Positions 1 to 9,116 of a DNA stretch of 64,000 nt are shown piece by piece (the first letter of the stretch is position 1; every line of letters begins with the position of its first letter). Position numbers and translations under genes: made by a program. The stretch is from JAFNAG01 sp963739235 (GTDB lineage Bacteria > Acidobacteriota > UBA6911), in NCBI GenBank assembly GCA_963739235.1, contig CAVTZY010000024.1, positions 455,765-519,764 on the forward strand, written 5' to 3'. The notes beneath the pieces are model-generated. The model was not told the origin of the DNA, made no database searches, and worked only from the letters and a program-made list of their open reading frames with translations.

Positions 1-53
1 TTTTTTTCACGTCATCCTCCTCCACTATCCATATTAATTTTAGACCGCGCCGG

Positions 54-632
54 TCATTCTGGATAGGACCTGATGCGCGCGTGGCGAGGAAGAAAGCGCG
101 GCAGGGGGGGTAGTGCGTTGCCGCTGCATTGCTGCAAAGCTCGCTCTTCCTGTGGAATCCTTCGGGCCAATATCCATGCGTTGGCCAGGGAGAAGATTAC
201 TGCAGTGAAATAAGCGCCGCACAGGGTAGGAATCGCGATCAACTCAATGATGATTGCCACATAATTAGGGTGCCGGATAAAGCGGTATGGCCCCCGAGTT
301 ACCAGCTTCATTTGCTGCACCACAATAATTCTTGTATTCCAACGCCGGCCCAGCGCCAGGATCGCCCACAGACGCAGGATCTGTGCCGCTGCCAACAGCA
401 CAAGCCAAATCAGCCACAGGTCATTCCAGCCGTACGACCCATATCTCCATTCGAGCCACAGCGAAAGGTAAAACAGGATGTGAACTGCGACGATCACACG
501 GTAGTGCCGGTGATCCCATTCCTTGCCACCATGCGCCATGGCCCAGCGCCGGTTGCGTTCGGCAAGGACAAGCTCGCCCAGCCGCAGCAAAATCAGGTAG
601 GAAAATAAAACGAAGAACATGGACCGGGTCAC
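54..632 (-). CDS. Isoprenylcysteine carboxyl methyltransferase (ICMT)-family membrane protein
   Basis: The 192-residue product has about four hydrophobic segments and the ICMT/phospholipid methyltransferase signature near its C-terminus: RHPNY followed by a hydrophobic stretch and an EE pair (QEERAL). The start is GTG at 632, which overlaps the stop of the upstream polyketide synthase gene by four bases (GTGA), so translation is probably coupled; an in-frame ATG lies four codons in. Family members paired with type III polyketide synthases, such as Bacillus BpsB, O-methylate alkylpyrones. By inference this enzyme methylates the product of its neighbour at the membrane, using S-adenosylmethionine. 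No defect is visible. The methyltransferase family is well supported; the substrate is inferred only from the operon. Confidence 0.8.
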   Translation of the reverse strand: MTRSMFFVLFSYLILLRLGELVLAERNRRWAMAHGGKEWDHRHYRVIVAVHILFYLSLWLEWRYGSYGWNDLWLIWLVLLAAAQILRLWAILALGRRWNTRIIVVQQMKLVTRGPYRFIRHPNYVAIIIELIAIPTLCGAYFTAVIFSLANAWILARRIPQEERALQQCSGNALPPLPRFLPRHARIRSYPE

Positions 633-1747
633 CCCTGGATAAGCATCATCTCGGCGCTGAAACCTGGTCCCAAAGCGGTGATCAGCCCATACTCGCCGCG
701 CCTGATGGCTTGAGACCTTACAAAGTCCTCGAGCACGAACAGAACGGTCGGGGAGGACATATTGCCGTAGCGGCGCAGGATGCCGCGCGCCCGGTCCATT
801 TGGCCGTCAGCGAGGCCCAGTGCCTGTTCATAGGCTTCGATTACTTTGGCTCCACCCGGATGGGCAATGATGTGGCACAGGTCGTGAAGCGTGATCCCCT
901 GGGCGGTGAGGAACTCCAAAAGGGCCGGGAGAGCCAGGCTGCGCACAATGGATGGAATATCGCGCGAGAACAGCACCTTGAGCCCGCGGTCGTTGATGTC
1001 CCACCCCATGACATCGAGACTTTCGTACCAGAGTGTGCTCCGGCTGGCAAGGATCCGCGGACCCGCATCGCCGGTTTCCGCGCCGGACACAAGCGCAGCG
1101 GCGGCCCCATCGCCAAACAACGAAGTCGCCACCAGGTTGCTCTTGCTCAAATCGTTGCGTTGAAAGGTGAGGCCACATAGCTCCAGAGCCAGAACCAGCG
1201 CGCGCTCACGGGGAAAAGCAACCGTGTACTCGTAGGCCCTGGACAAGCCTGCAACGCCACCCGCGCAGCCAAGGCCCCAGATCGGCGTGCGCCGGACATT
1301 GGGGCGCAGCTTGAGGATGTTGATCAGGCGGGCATCAATACTGGGAGTGGCCAGGCCGGTAGTGGAGACAAAGAAGAGGTGATCGATGTCCCGCGGCGTG
1401 AGATCCGCGCTTCGCAAGCATGACGAGATCGCTGCCTCTCCCAGCTCCAGCGCAGTTTCGATGTAGAGACGGTTCTTCTCCGCGAAAGAGTGGTCAGTCT
1501 CAAACCATTCCTTGGGAGCCGAAAAGTATCGATTCTCCACCTGGGAGTTGCTGAAGACGGGCAACAGTCGATCGATATCCGGATAGGTCTCGTGGAATAG
1601 GGCACGGCAAAACTGCTGTGCGACCTCCTGGCCGGCCCGGTGTCCGGGAACTGCTGTGGCTACGGAACTGATGCGGCTCATTCGACGATGATCGAGTTGG
1701 GCCTGATGCGCTTCTAGTGCTGCGGGTGCGGGCTTGCTGCCGTTCAT
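629..1747 (-). CDS. Type III polyketide synthase (chalcone/stilbene synthase family)
   Basis: This 372-residue thiolase-fold enzyme carries the complete type III PKS triad: Cys161 in GLGCAGG, His296 in IIAHPGG and Asn329 in YGNMSSP. Such enzymes extend an acyl-CoA starter with malonyl-CoA and cyclise the product to alkylpyrones or resorcinols. The next gene encodes an ICMT-type methyltransferase and overlaps this one by four bases, the same arrangement as Bacillus bpsA-bpsB, so methylated alkylpyrones are the likely product. The length is normal for bacterial members. ATG at 1747 is taken as the start; Met23 (1681) is an alternative that would remove a non-conserved extension. Neither has a strong ribosome-binding site. 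Confidence 0.9.
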   Translation of the reverse strand: MNGSKPAPAALEAHQAQLDHRRMSRISSVATAVPGHRAGQEVAQQFCRALFHETYPDIDRLLPVFSNSQVENRYFSAPKEWFETDHSFAEKNRLYIETALELGEAAISSCLRSADLTPRDIDHLFFVSTTGLATPSIDARLINILKLRPNVRRTPIWGLGCAGGVAGLSRAYEYTVAFPRERALVLALELCGLTFQRNDLSKSNLVATSLFGDGAAAALVSGAETGDAGPRILASRSTLWYESLDVMGWDINDRGLKVLFSRDIPSIVRSLALPALLEFLTAQGITLHDLCHIIAHPGGAKVIEAYEQALGLADGQMDRARGILRRYGNMSSPTVLFVLEDFVRSQAIRRGEYGLITALGPGFSAEMMLIQG

Positions 1748-2043
1748 TGTTGGGATTTCCCTATAAGTAATGAGGAATGCTTGGATGGGTAGACGATACT
1801 GACCGCCATCATTGGGATCAAAGCCCGGCCATAATGCCGGACCGATCTTGGTGTTATACCCAGGATTTAAACTCTCCTGAGCGTTTTAAATTCCCCCGGC
1901 GCATATTCCGGCAAATTTTACCCCAAAAGATCTGGCAGCGTACGGGATTTGCGCGAACTTCCAGTCACAAAGCCCCATCGTTGCGATGCTGGCGAGACTG
2001 CGAATTAATATCTGCTAGAGGTAATCGTAGAAGCTTCTCGCAA

Positions 2044-2275
2044 CTATTTCATCTGCTTCAGATAATCGCGGAGTTTGATCGCATCCTCAATCCTGGAGTC
2101 GATGGCGAGAGTCTTGTCCACTATCTCGCGAGCGCGCGACCAATTGTGCAGCTCCGCTCGGAGCAGAGTATTCCAGGTAAGGGAGATCATCGGAGTTTTC
2201 CGCCGTCCCCTGTCCAAACCTCAGCATGTCGCTTCGGTTCATAAAGTAGTTGGACAAAAAACGCCAGCTCGTCAT
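2044..2275 (-). pseudogene. Remnant of a spermidine synthase-like protein C-terminus
   Basis: The minus strand encodes FMNRSDMLRF, then NSDDLPYLEYSAP, which resembles the N-T-D-D-x-P-x-L-E-Y-S-A-P motif of spermidine synthase-like proteins. It continues in another frame as a helical, TPR-like tail (REIVDKTLAID, then IKLRDYLKQMK) ending in a stop at 2044-2046. No upstream catalytic domain is present in the window, so this is a truncated and frameshifted fragment. The assignment rests on the short motif only. Confidence 0.45.
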
Positions 2276-2429
2276 CCACGCATCGTGCCCATAAGCCTCT
2301 CAGAGGATTCAGGAGATTCCGGATGGCGATCGGGATAGGTAGCGTCACCAAGGTCCAAGTGACCGCAAACAGTAATTGCTACCGTTAGTGGCGAACCTCC
2401 GCCATCGTGCCACGGGTTTGCCGGGATTC

Positions 2430-2579
2430 TCAGCTTGTGAAATAAAAGTAGTCGTAAACGAGCCGCGCAATCTTGGCAATGATTTCCTCAACGTCACTGG
2501 TATCCGCCGTGAAATCCTTGGTCAGCACCGTCAACGCCACGTGTCCCTGACCATCAGGAAGGTAGATGATCCCGCTTGG
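2430..2579 (-). pseudogene. Remnant of a class A beta-lactamase-like serine hydrolase C-terminus
   Basis: The minus strand encodes GIIYLPDGQGHVALTVLTKD and then EEIIAKIARLVYDYFYF before a stop. This matches the last strand and helix of class A beta-lactamase/serine hydrolase proteins (I-x-x-L-P-D-G-x-x-x-x-L-A-V-x-x-K-D, then a helix ending YDYF). A TAG stop lies immediately upstream at 2580-2582, and no SxxK or SDN motif is found upstream. It is a decayed fragment of about 49 codons. Confidence 0.5.
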
Positions 2580-2821
2580 CTAGTGGCCGCGATACCGATT
2601 TTTCAGTCGATATAGCGGCTTATTTCGCATATCCGCGTTATAAGCGATTCTATTCGGGAGTACAAGGGGAAATCAGAGTGAGGCTCGGCGTGAGCGAGCC
2701 GCTGGTCGGTGATGGGCCTTGCCGGGAAGCGAGAAATGCTGACGATGAGCATCCCTTGCTCTGCATCCCTACCCGTCAACGACACTCTTGCAGCCCTGAT
2801 GATCCCCTTTTCGGTTGGGTT

Positions 2822-3370
2822 TCATCGCCGCCCTCTGTATTTATGCCACGCGGCCGCATCGATTTCCCACACTTCGCTGGGCAGGCGGCCTGAGACATAG
2901 TCCCGTTCCTCTGTCGCCACCACCTGCATGCCCTGTTTCGCCGAGATGCAACGCGAGGCCTCATTCGCGATCGCCTTATGGACGCACAGGATCGGGAACT
3001 TCAGGGCGTCAAACCAATAATCCGTTGTTACTTCGCAGGCTTCGCTCATCAGCCCCTGTTTTTGCCAGGGCAGACCAAGCCAAAAGCCTCGATGGTAGCT
3101 TGCGCCCCTCGTCAGACTGATGCTGCCGATCACTTGAAGAGGGTGATTCTTCAGTCGCAATGTCCAATGCCAGGCATCCCCACGAGCCATGGCGGGCAGA
3201 GCCACATCATGATAAAACCTGTGTGCTCCATCCGGAGGATAGGGCCAGGGCACTTGAGTCGTCAGGTACCGCACAATTTCCCAATGAGGAAACAGCTTTT
3301 GGACTTCCTCTGCGTCAGCCAGCTCCAGGGGGCGCAGGTAAAGGCGGGGAGTCTCCAGCATAGGCGTCAT
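2822..3370 (-). CDS. GNAT family N-acetyltransferase (RimJ/RimL-like)
   Basis: The 182-residue product starts with the RimJ-type pattern LETPRLYLRPLELADAEEV and keeps the GNAT core: a beta-strand IGSISLT, the acetyl-CoA-binding region reduced to GLPWQKQGLMSEA, and a later strand with N-E-A-S. The canonical R/Q-x-x-G-x-G/A is present only as Q-K-Q-G-L-M, common in the RimJ branch. The substrate, perhaps a protein N-terminus or a small molecule, cannot be told. The gene starts 15 bases from a palindromic element (3385-3688), so its promoter, if separate, would lie inside that element. No strong ribosome-binding site is seen. Confidence 0.8.
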   Translation of the reverse strand: MTPMLETPRLYLRPLELADAEEVQKLFPHWEIVRYLTTQVPWPYPPDGAHRFYHDVALPAMARGDAWHWTLRLKNHPLQVIGSISLTRGASYHRGFWLGLPWQKQGLMSEACEVTTDYWFDALKFPILCVHKAIANEASRCISAKQGMQVVATEERDYVSGRLPSEVWEIDAAAWHKYRGRR

Positions 3371-3384
3371 ATCAGCAAGTGGCC

Positions 3385-3688
3385 AATTTCGGGGACAGGC
3401 GCGAATGGCGCTTAGTTAAGAATGCCCCAATCACCTGTTAGTCCCGCCAAGTCAAGTGATTAAGCCCTGAAGGGGCGGAGCAGCAAAGCCCAGGGCGTGA
3501 GCCCTGGGATCATGGTCATCCGGTAAACCAGCCCTGAAAGGGCGACGCAGCCTGCGCCGCCCTTTCAGGGCTGGTTCCTTGCCCTACGTCAGTTCCCAGG
3601 GCTTGCGCCCTGGGCTTTGCTGCTGGACCCTTTCAGGGTCCCAATTGAAATTCTTATCTAAGCGCCATTCGCGCCTGTCCCCGAAATT
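3385..3688. mobile_element. MITE-like palindromic element with 36-bp terminal inverted repeats
   Basis: The ends 3385-3420 and 3653-3688 are inverted copies of each other over 36 bases with one mismatch; the outer part reads TTCGGGGACAGGCGCG. Between them lies a smaller palindromic repeat (about 3463-3645) built from AGCCCTGAAAGGGC and CCCAGGGCGTGAGCCCTGGG units, a family that recurs at 19.0, 34.9, 41.2 and 52.7 kb. There is no coding capacity. The right end coincides with the stop codon of the VWA gene (3688-3690). This is a non-autonomous element by structure; the mobilising enzyme is not in the window. Confidence 0.7.
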
Positions 3689-5469
3689 CATCGATTCCGG
3701 TCGGCGGTGGAGTAATAGCCGCGCCGGGCGTGGATGAAATAATCGTGGCCCGGCTTCCCGAGGCTGTCGTCCAGCCGGACCACAATCGCGTGAAATGCGC
3801 CTTGTCCCGAATTAGGCGCATAATACCCAAGGCTGTAGCGCATCCTGAGGCGGGAAATCACGTTGCCCATGGCCGCGTTGAGCGACGCTACACTCGCCAC
3901 GTCGATGATCTCGCCGCCCGTTTCCTGAGTCACCTTGCTTACTGATCCCGCACCGCCCAGCAGGGAAGGCAATTGCAGCGCCAGCAGTCGACCCACACCC
4001 GCTGTTTTGATGCTGTAAACCACAGTCTCGCTTTCCAGGGCGACCTTTATGGTTTCAGCCTCGCTGGCTCTGGGTTGAACGGTTGCTTGGTTGTCGGAGA
4101 TGAGAATGATCGCGTGACGCATATCAGGGGCGGCTTTTTTGAGGTAGATGGCTGCTTCATAGAGGGCATCGATGATATCCGTTCCGCCGCCAGCCCGGAT
4201 CCGGGTCAGACCATCTGAAATTCGTTGCCGGTCGGTGGTCAAGTCCTCAATTCTCTGTACATCAGCGGCGAACGAAAACAGCGCTACCTCATCTCCAGGC
4301 TTGAGTTCCTGCAGGGCGCGATTGGCAATTCTGCGCAGTTCGGAAATATAGGGAGCCTCACTGCCGCTCCGGTCGATCACCAGGGCGACGGCGATAGGCA
4401 GCTCGTCACGGGAAAAGCTCTGCACATCTTGCTTGACACCATCTTCGTAAATCTGGAAGTCATCGCGCGTCAGGTTGTCCATATTGCGCCCGCCCCGATC
4501 CTTCACGACGGCATCCACCAGCACCATCCGCACATTGACACTGAGTTTGAGTCCCCCGGCGTTGGCAGGTTGCGGCTCGCCCGGTTGTGTGGCTGGAGGG
4601 GGAGGCGCAGCAGCGGGAGGGGTGTCCGGAGGTTTTGAGGCGGGAGGGTTTTCGACAGGGGGCTCTTCGACCCGGTCGGTCTTTACCAGCCTGGGTCGCG
4701 GAGGTGAGATTTGTTCCTCCACCATGGCAACTACCACCGGAGTTTCTGCAGGCGTGCTAGGGGCGGGTGCGACAGGCGGCAATACGGCTGTGGCTGGAAC
4801 ATTGAGGGGTTGATCGAACTTGGCTTCGAACATGGTGTTGCGGGGAAGATCGAGATCGGGCCCGCGTCTAAGGATCATGCCGGCGGCTGTGATCGCTGCT
4901 CCGGCTGCGCTGCCGTAAATAGCTCCCCTGGGCCCCGCGGACAGCACACCGATAATCGCACCCTGGGCTGCCCCTTTAGCCACTGTGCCGACATTTCGGC
5001 CACTCCCTGACTCTCCCTTCAAGCTGGGATCCCCTCCATTCGTCGGGCTTACAGGATCGTAACCGACGCGGGTGATTGAGGCGTGCAACGGGGCAACCGT
5101 CCCGTCCGCGAGCTTGATTTCGTCAAACCGCAGCTGGATTTCGGCACGTCCCCCGACGTGTCCCGCCCGCTTGGCTTTGGTCACTGTAGCGCGCACCCAG
5201 CTCTTGTTTGGGATGACGACTTGATTGTCCACAACAACGTCGGCGGCTGTGCTGAACTCCACCCGATCCCCTTTTTTGGTGGTGCGTGTGTGAAGATCTG
5301 TCTCAAGTTGCAGGATGAATTTCTGGCCTGACTGAACGCTGACCGTGCCGCCCGCCGAAACCGCAGGTTCTTGCACTTCCTGTGACTGGCCTGCGTCAGG
5401 CCGGACGCAAATAACCATCATTGTGAGCGCGAGAACGCCGACTTGCGTGGTTCGCATCATATTGTCCAT
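3688..5469 (-). CDS. Secreted protein with Acidobacteria-type VWA domain
   Basis: From ATG 5469 the product has 593 residues. It begins with a signal peptide (MMRTTQVGVLALTMMVIC core), then a beta-rich region of about 130 residues, a glycine-rich hydrophobic zipper (GAIYGSAAGAAITAAG), a long proline-rich linker, and a C-terminal VWFA-related Acidobacterial domain (TIGR03436 type) from about residue 309. That domain has YEDGVKQDVQSF, the MIDAS-like DRSGS near residue 365, GGGTDIIDAL and the closing YSLGYYAPNS. An in-frame ATG 15 codons upstream (5514) would bury the signal peptide, so the later start, preceded by AGGA, is preferred. It probably acts as a metal-dependent adhesion or scaffold protein outside the cytoplasm. 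The stop lies at the edge of a repeat element. Confidence 0.8.
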   Translation of the reverse strand: MDNMMRTTQVGVLALTMMVICVRPDAGQSQEVQEPAVSAGGTVSVQSGQKFILQLETDLHTRTTKKGDRVEFSTAADVVVDNQVVIPNKSWVRATVTKAKRAGHVGGRAEIQLRFDEIKLADGTVAPLHASITRVGYDPVSPTNGGDPSLKGESGSGRNVGTVAKGAAQGAIIGVLSAGPRGAIYGSAAGAAITAAGMILRRGPDLDLPRNTMFEAKFDQPLNVPATAVLPPVAPAPSTPAETPVVVAMVEEQISPPRPRLVKTDRVEEPPVENPPASKPPDTPPAAAPPPPATQPGEPQPANAGGLKLSVNVRMVLVDAVVKDRGGRNMDNLTRDDFQIYEDGVKQDVQSFSRDELPIAVALVIDRSGSEAPYISELRRIANRALQELKPGDEVALFSFAADVQRIEDLTTDRQRISDGLTRIRAGGGTDIIDALYEAAIYLKKAAPDMRHAIILISDNQATVQPRASEAETIKVALESETVVYSIKTAGVGRLLALQLPSLLGGAGSVSKVTQETGGEIIDVASVASLNAAMGNVISRLRMRYSLGYYAPNSGQGAFHAIVVRLDDSLGKPGHDYFIHARRGYYSTADRNR

Positions 5470-5514
5470 CCCTGCAGATCCTGGCAAAGAGCCATTATCC
5501 CCCAGCCGTGACAC

Positions 5515-5930
5515 AATATCGCCTGATTAGATGTCCGGTAACATGGGATGGTTCATATTCATGTGAGGATTAATCAAGCCATGCGGCAATATGCAAAATG
5601 GCGATGACAAATACCCCGGGGGCATTCAAAAACATTCATGGAAAGGCGGCACATTAATTCAGCTCAAAACTAACTCTTTGGGTTTTGGGTCTTGAATAGG
5701 GTGAGGGGGTGTGTCCTAATTATTCATAAATTCGCGCTGTAACCAGCGATTCACCTCGGTGCGGCGCGCTCGGGCGATACTATCATGAGCGTTTACAACA
5801 TCGGTGCATGCCCGGGAATCAAAGATCCACCCCGACCGTATGTCCGCGAGGCGGATCCCGCGTGCACCCATAGGGGAATGGGAAATACCTCCTTTTACCG
5901 CATCCCACGGGAATGGACCCGCGCACACCC
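5515..5930. other. Divergent intergenic region
   Basis: This stretch separates the minus-strand VWA gene from the plus-strand gene at 5931 and should hold divergent promoters. I cannot point to a convincing promoter, hairpin or repeat in it. Confidence 0.4.
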
Positions 5931-8900
5931 ATGAAAAGAACCGGGATAAGCTGTTATCTGATGATGTCTGTAGTTCTGGCCATCTCGCTAATTGTAACTG
6001 CGACTCCGGCACCCGGTTCGTCTCCCCGCCGGCAGGCTATCAGCAGCTTTGGCGGTCCTGACTTCAGAAGCGCGTTACTAGACGTTGTGGCGCCCTGGTC
6101 ACAGCCAGTCGAAGACGGAGAGCGTGCTGCTGGGGTACCGGGAGGTATCGCCGCGGCTCTCAGAGTGATGGGCGGCCGGCGATCCGCCCTGGCGAAGGAT
6201 TACTTCCTTGAGGTGGCCCGGATCGCCATACTGGCGAGCCACGATGTATTGGCTTCCAATGACCTTCGGAACCGGGTCAGAGATCATTTCAAGACAGTTC
6301 GGACCCTCCAGGCTTTTGGCGTGCCCGCCGGCGAAAAGGCTATCTTGCACTTGTCGGTTCGAACTTCCGAATCCCGCACAGCCGCGGAAGAAATCCTGGA
6401 TTTGCTGGGATGGAACTTGGAAACATCCAAGGCCGGCGTAAAGATCGCTCCCGGTGATAATGGTCCGGCAGCGCAACGGCAGATCACCACGGCCGCTCTC
6501 GCTTTAAATCAAATCGCCATGCAGGCAGCGCTGCAAAGCGGCAAAGATTTTGAGCTCACGATACCGGACGAGAAGGTCCCGGTCATCTTGGGTGAGGCAT
6601 GGTGGCGTGAGGCGCTCCTCGAAAATGGCAATCCGCCCGGCGGGCTCAGCGAGATTCTCATGACAAATCTGAACCTCGATTACCTCTACGTCGGGCTGTC
6701 CAACCTGGATGAAAACTCAGGAATGGAATTGATGAGGGAATTCGGCCTGAGAGCGCTTCAAGACAGATATGCCAGACTCCTCTACCGTTTCTCCTCCTCG
6801 CTGGTAGTGAGGGATGGGTGCGTTCAACTCCCGGGTGGCCCGGCCGCAGGACCTGTCTGGCAGCGACTGGTAGGTGCGAGTTTCTCATCAGCAAAACCGT
6901 TCCTTGCCAACCTTCTCGACAAGGATGAAGGGAAGATGCTGGCCTACTTTGCCGCTCTCATGCAGCTTGATTCCGCACGGCAAAAGTTTTTTACGGCGTC
7001 TTTTAAGCGGGCGGCTGGTTTTTACGAATCTTTCAAGCATTCCCTGGAGGTCCGATCCGGCGCGGCCCTGCCCCAGCGGCGCATGCCTCTGGCGGATTTC
7101 TTTCGTCAGATTCCCCTCGATGAGGACGGACATGTGATTTTTCCGGGCGGCCCGGAAGTCTGGATGACTGCCGGGGGCAGACCGACCTCTGTTTCTGGAA
7201 ATTCGGTGGCGCCGTGGAACGCGATTCGCTCTGACACTCCGGCTGCGGAAGATGACATCCTAGCCAATCTCGCACGCACAACGTTTTTTGATGAATCTGA
7301 AGAATTCACCGGATTGGACATATTTCTGGCGGTGGAACATTTGAATGAACACAGGTCGCATCCGCTCGACGCATCCTCCGTGCTGCAGCTTGTCCGGCGT
7401 TATCGAGACCATCGGTGGGCGTGGCCGTATCTTGTTGTCCTGGGAGGGCTGCGTTCAGATGACTATGCGCAGTTTTTCCGCCTGAGCGAGCATCTGCGTT
7501 CCGCCAACCGCGCTCTGGAGAACAACGTTCTCGGGGAACTCCATGGGCTTTTGAAGATTCTCTGTCTGCTGCATGACTCGGGCCGCATTGATCAGGACCG
7601 GGCCAGCCTTCTGTTCAGAGAGATCTGCGATCGATTTCTTACCGCGCTGGCGCCGGCCGACTACGCGGCAGCGACATTGGATCTGGCAGGCATAATAACC
7701 GGCGAGGCCAACGGTAAAGGCCGGGATGTCGATGAAGCCGTCCGCGAGGCTCTGCTCGAACACGGCTCCCCTGTCTCTTTTGTATTCCATGGAAAACAGC
7801 GGGTGGTCGACGCCTCTAGAGAGCAGTCGGATGCGTTCCGTGAGGTGCTCGAACTCCAGAAGGTGCCTCCACTGGCTCCCCTCCTGGATTTGTACCGCCT
7901 GACGCGCCGGCTCTCAAATTCCGAGGCCGTGCCCGGCGATTTGGCGAATGCCGTGAAAGATGCGGTTGGGCGCCTGCCTGAAATTGAGATACGTAAATCA
8001 TCGCGTTTAGAAGGGCAGGCGAGGGATGCTTGGATTCATTGTCAACTGGACGGGATTCGTAAGACTGCCGGCCGCCTTATAGAAGCAGCTTCCATGAAAT
8101 CGTTCGATCGGGAGAGCCTGAAAACTCTGTCCCGGGAGTTGCTGTCCGCACTGAATCCGCAGGTGCGGTTGGCGCTAACCGGCATTGTTTATGCCTATTA
8201 CTTTTGTCCCAGTGACCTTTTGGTCTCGGACGATCCCTTGTTTCTGCGGAAGCACCAGTTTGTCAGGATCGAGAAAGCGTTTCGGACCAATTCCATTTGG
8301 ACTGCCGACGACCTGGTTCCGAACATGCAAGCCGGGAGTTTTTTTGTCGGAGGATTGGCAGATTTCGGCAATCTTGCCGGCAGAGCCTCGATGTCGACTT
8401 TCCGGCAGGTCGATGAGGCGGCCAGGCAGGTCGGCGCCGCTTTAATTGGCTCGCTGCACGAGACTCACTGGAACGCTCTCCATAAAGCTGATCTGCGCAT
8501 GGTTTCACTGCATATTCGTGCTGCCCGTGAGTGGCTTGCCAACGCGCCCAATTCTCCGGAGATGCTCTCCGCATTATCGGAGGGAACTTTCGGATTGTTG
8601 TCGCCGAGCCGGCGGGCCGAGCTTCTGCAGGCTCTTCCCGATCACCATTGGACCAGAATCCAACAGATCCTTACGTTAAGTGATCTCTACTTCCTGGGGG
8701 AAGAATACCTGCGCAAATACCCCAAGGACCCGGTTGCTTCGCCGGATTTGGCAGCACTCAGGTCGCTGGCATTACAGGACCCAGCCGAGGGGATCCGCTG
8801 GCTTGGAGCCAATCCGCGCGCTCTCTACCATTGCAGCCACTCCCACCTGTTGCGCATGGCTTCCTACGAATATTATGAGGAGTTTCTTACGCCTGAGAAA

Positions 8901-9116
8901 TTAGCCGCGCGCGCCAACGAATTCAAACTTTATCTGGCAGAGTATATGGAACGGCGGGGACTGCCTCCTGAGATCCTGGGAGCAGTAGCGGAACCGATGG
9001 CCGTTGCAGTGCTGAAAAAAATGAAGATGACGTCCGAGGGAGACTGGCGCGCCATCCTTGCCGCATATGCGGAAATCAACGACCAGATGTTGGACGAGGT
9101 GCTTCCTGACAGATGA
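5931..9116 (+). CDS. Large exported protein of unknown function
   Basis: From ATG 5931 the product has 1061 residues; an in-frame ATG six codons earlier (5913) would place acidic residues before the signal sequence. The N-terminus MKRTGISCYLMMSVVLAISL is a clear signal peptide or anchor. The rest is rich in predicted helix, leucine and arginine, with no cysteine-haem motif, Walker motif or protease motif that I recognise. It overlaps the next gene, a VWA protein, by four bases (ATGA at 9113-9116), so the two are almost certainly co-translated and may act together in the periplasm. I do not recognise the family. Confidence 0.75.
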   Translation: MKRTGISCYLMMSVVLAISLIVTATPAPGSSPRRQAISSFGGPDFRSALLDVVAPWSQPVEDGERAAGVPGGIAAALRVMGGRRSALAKDYFLEVARIAILASHDVLASNDLRNRVRDHFKTVRTLQAFGVPAGEKAILHLSVRTSESRTAAEEILDLLGWNLETSKAGVKIAPGDNGPAAQRQITTAALALNQIAMQAALQSGKDFELTIPDEKVPVILGEAWWREALLENGNPPGGLSEILMTNLNLDYLYVGLSNLDENSGMELMREFGLRALQDRYARLLYRFSSSLVVRDGCVQLPGGPAAGPVWQRLVGASFSSAKPFLANLLDKDEGKMLAYFAALMQLDSARQKFFTASFKRAAGFYESFKHSLEVRSGAALPQRRMPLADFFRQIPLDEDGHVIFPGGPEVWMTAGGRPTSVSGNSVAPWNAIRSDTPAAEDDILANLARTTFFDESEEFTGLDIFLAVEHLNEHRSHPLDASSVLQLVRRYRDHRWAWPYLVVLGGLRSDDYAQFFRLSEHLRSANRALENNVLGELHGLLKILCLLHDSGRIDQDRASLLFREICDRFLTALAPADYAAATLDLAGIITGEANGKGRDVDEAVREALLEHGSPVSFVFHGKQRVVDASREQSDAFREVLELQKVPPLAPLLDLYRLTRRLSNSEAVPGDLANAVKDAVGRLPEIEIRKSSRLEGQARDAWIHCQLDGIRKTAGRLIEAASMKSFDRESLKTLSRELLSALNPQVRLALTGIVYAYYFCPSDLLVSDDPLFLRKHQFVRIEKAFRTNSIWTADDLVPNMQAGSFFVGGLADFGNLAGRASMSTFRQVDEAARQVGAALIGSLHETHWNALHKADLRMVSLHIRAAREWLANAPNSPEMLSALSEGTFGLLSPSRRAELLQALPDHHWTRIQQILTLSDLYFLGEEYLRKYPKDPVASPDLAALRSLALQDPAEGIRWLGANPRALYHCSHSHLLRMASYEYYEEFLTPEKLAARANEFKLYLAEYMERRGLPPEILGAVAEPMAVAVLKKMKMTSEGDWRAILAAYAEINDQMLDEVLPDR

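Larger units (their letters stand above)
1748..2821. other. Gene-poor stretch with decayed gene fragments
   Basis: No intact gene is supported here. The minus strand holds C-terminal fragments of two recognisable families (separate entries at 2044-2275 and 2430-2579). I see nothing identifiable in 1748-2043 or 2583-2821. Overlapping short open frames on both strands have no family resemblance. Confidence 0.6.

Noticed and set aside
5716..6012. 98-codon minus-strand frame with plausible composition
   Set aside because: It overlaps the signal peptide of the plus-strand gene at 5931, has no ribosome-binding site, and shows no family resemblance.
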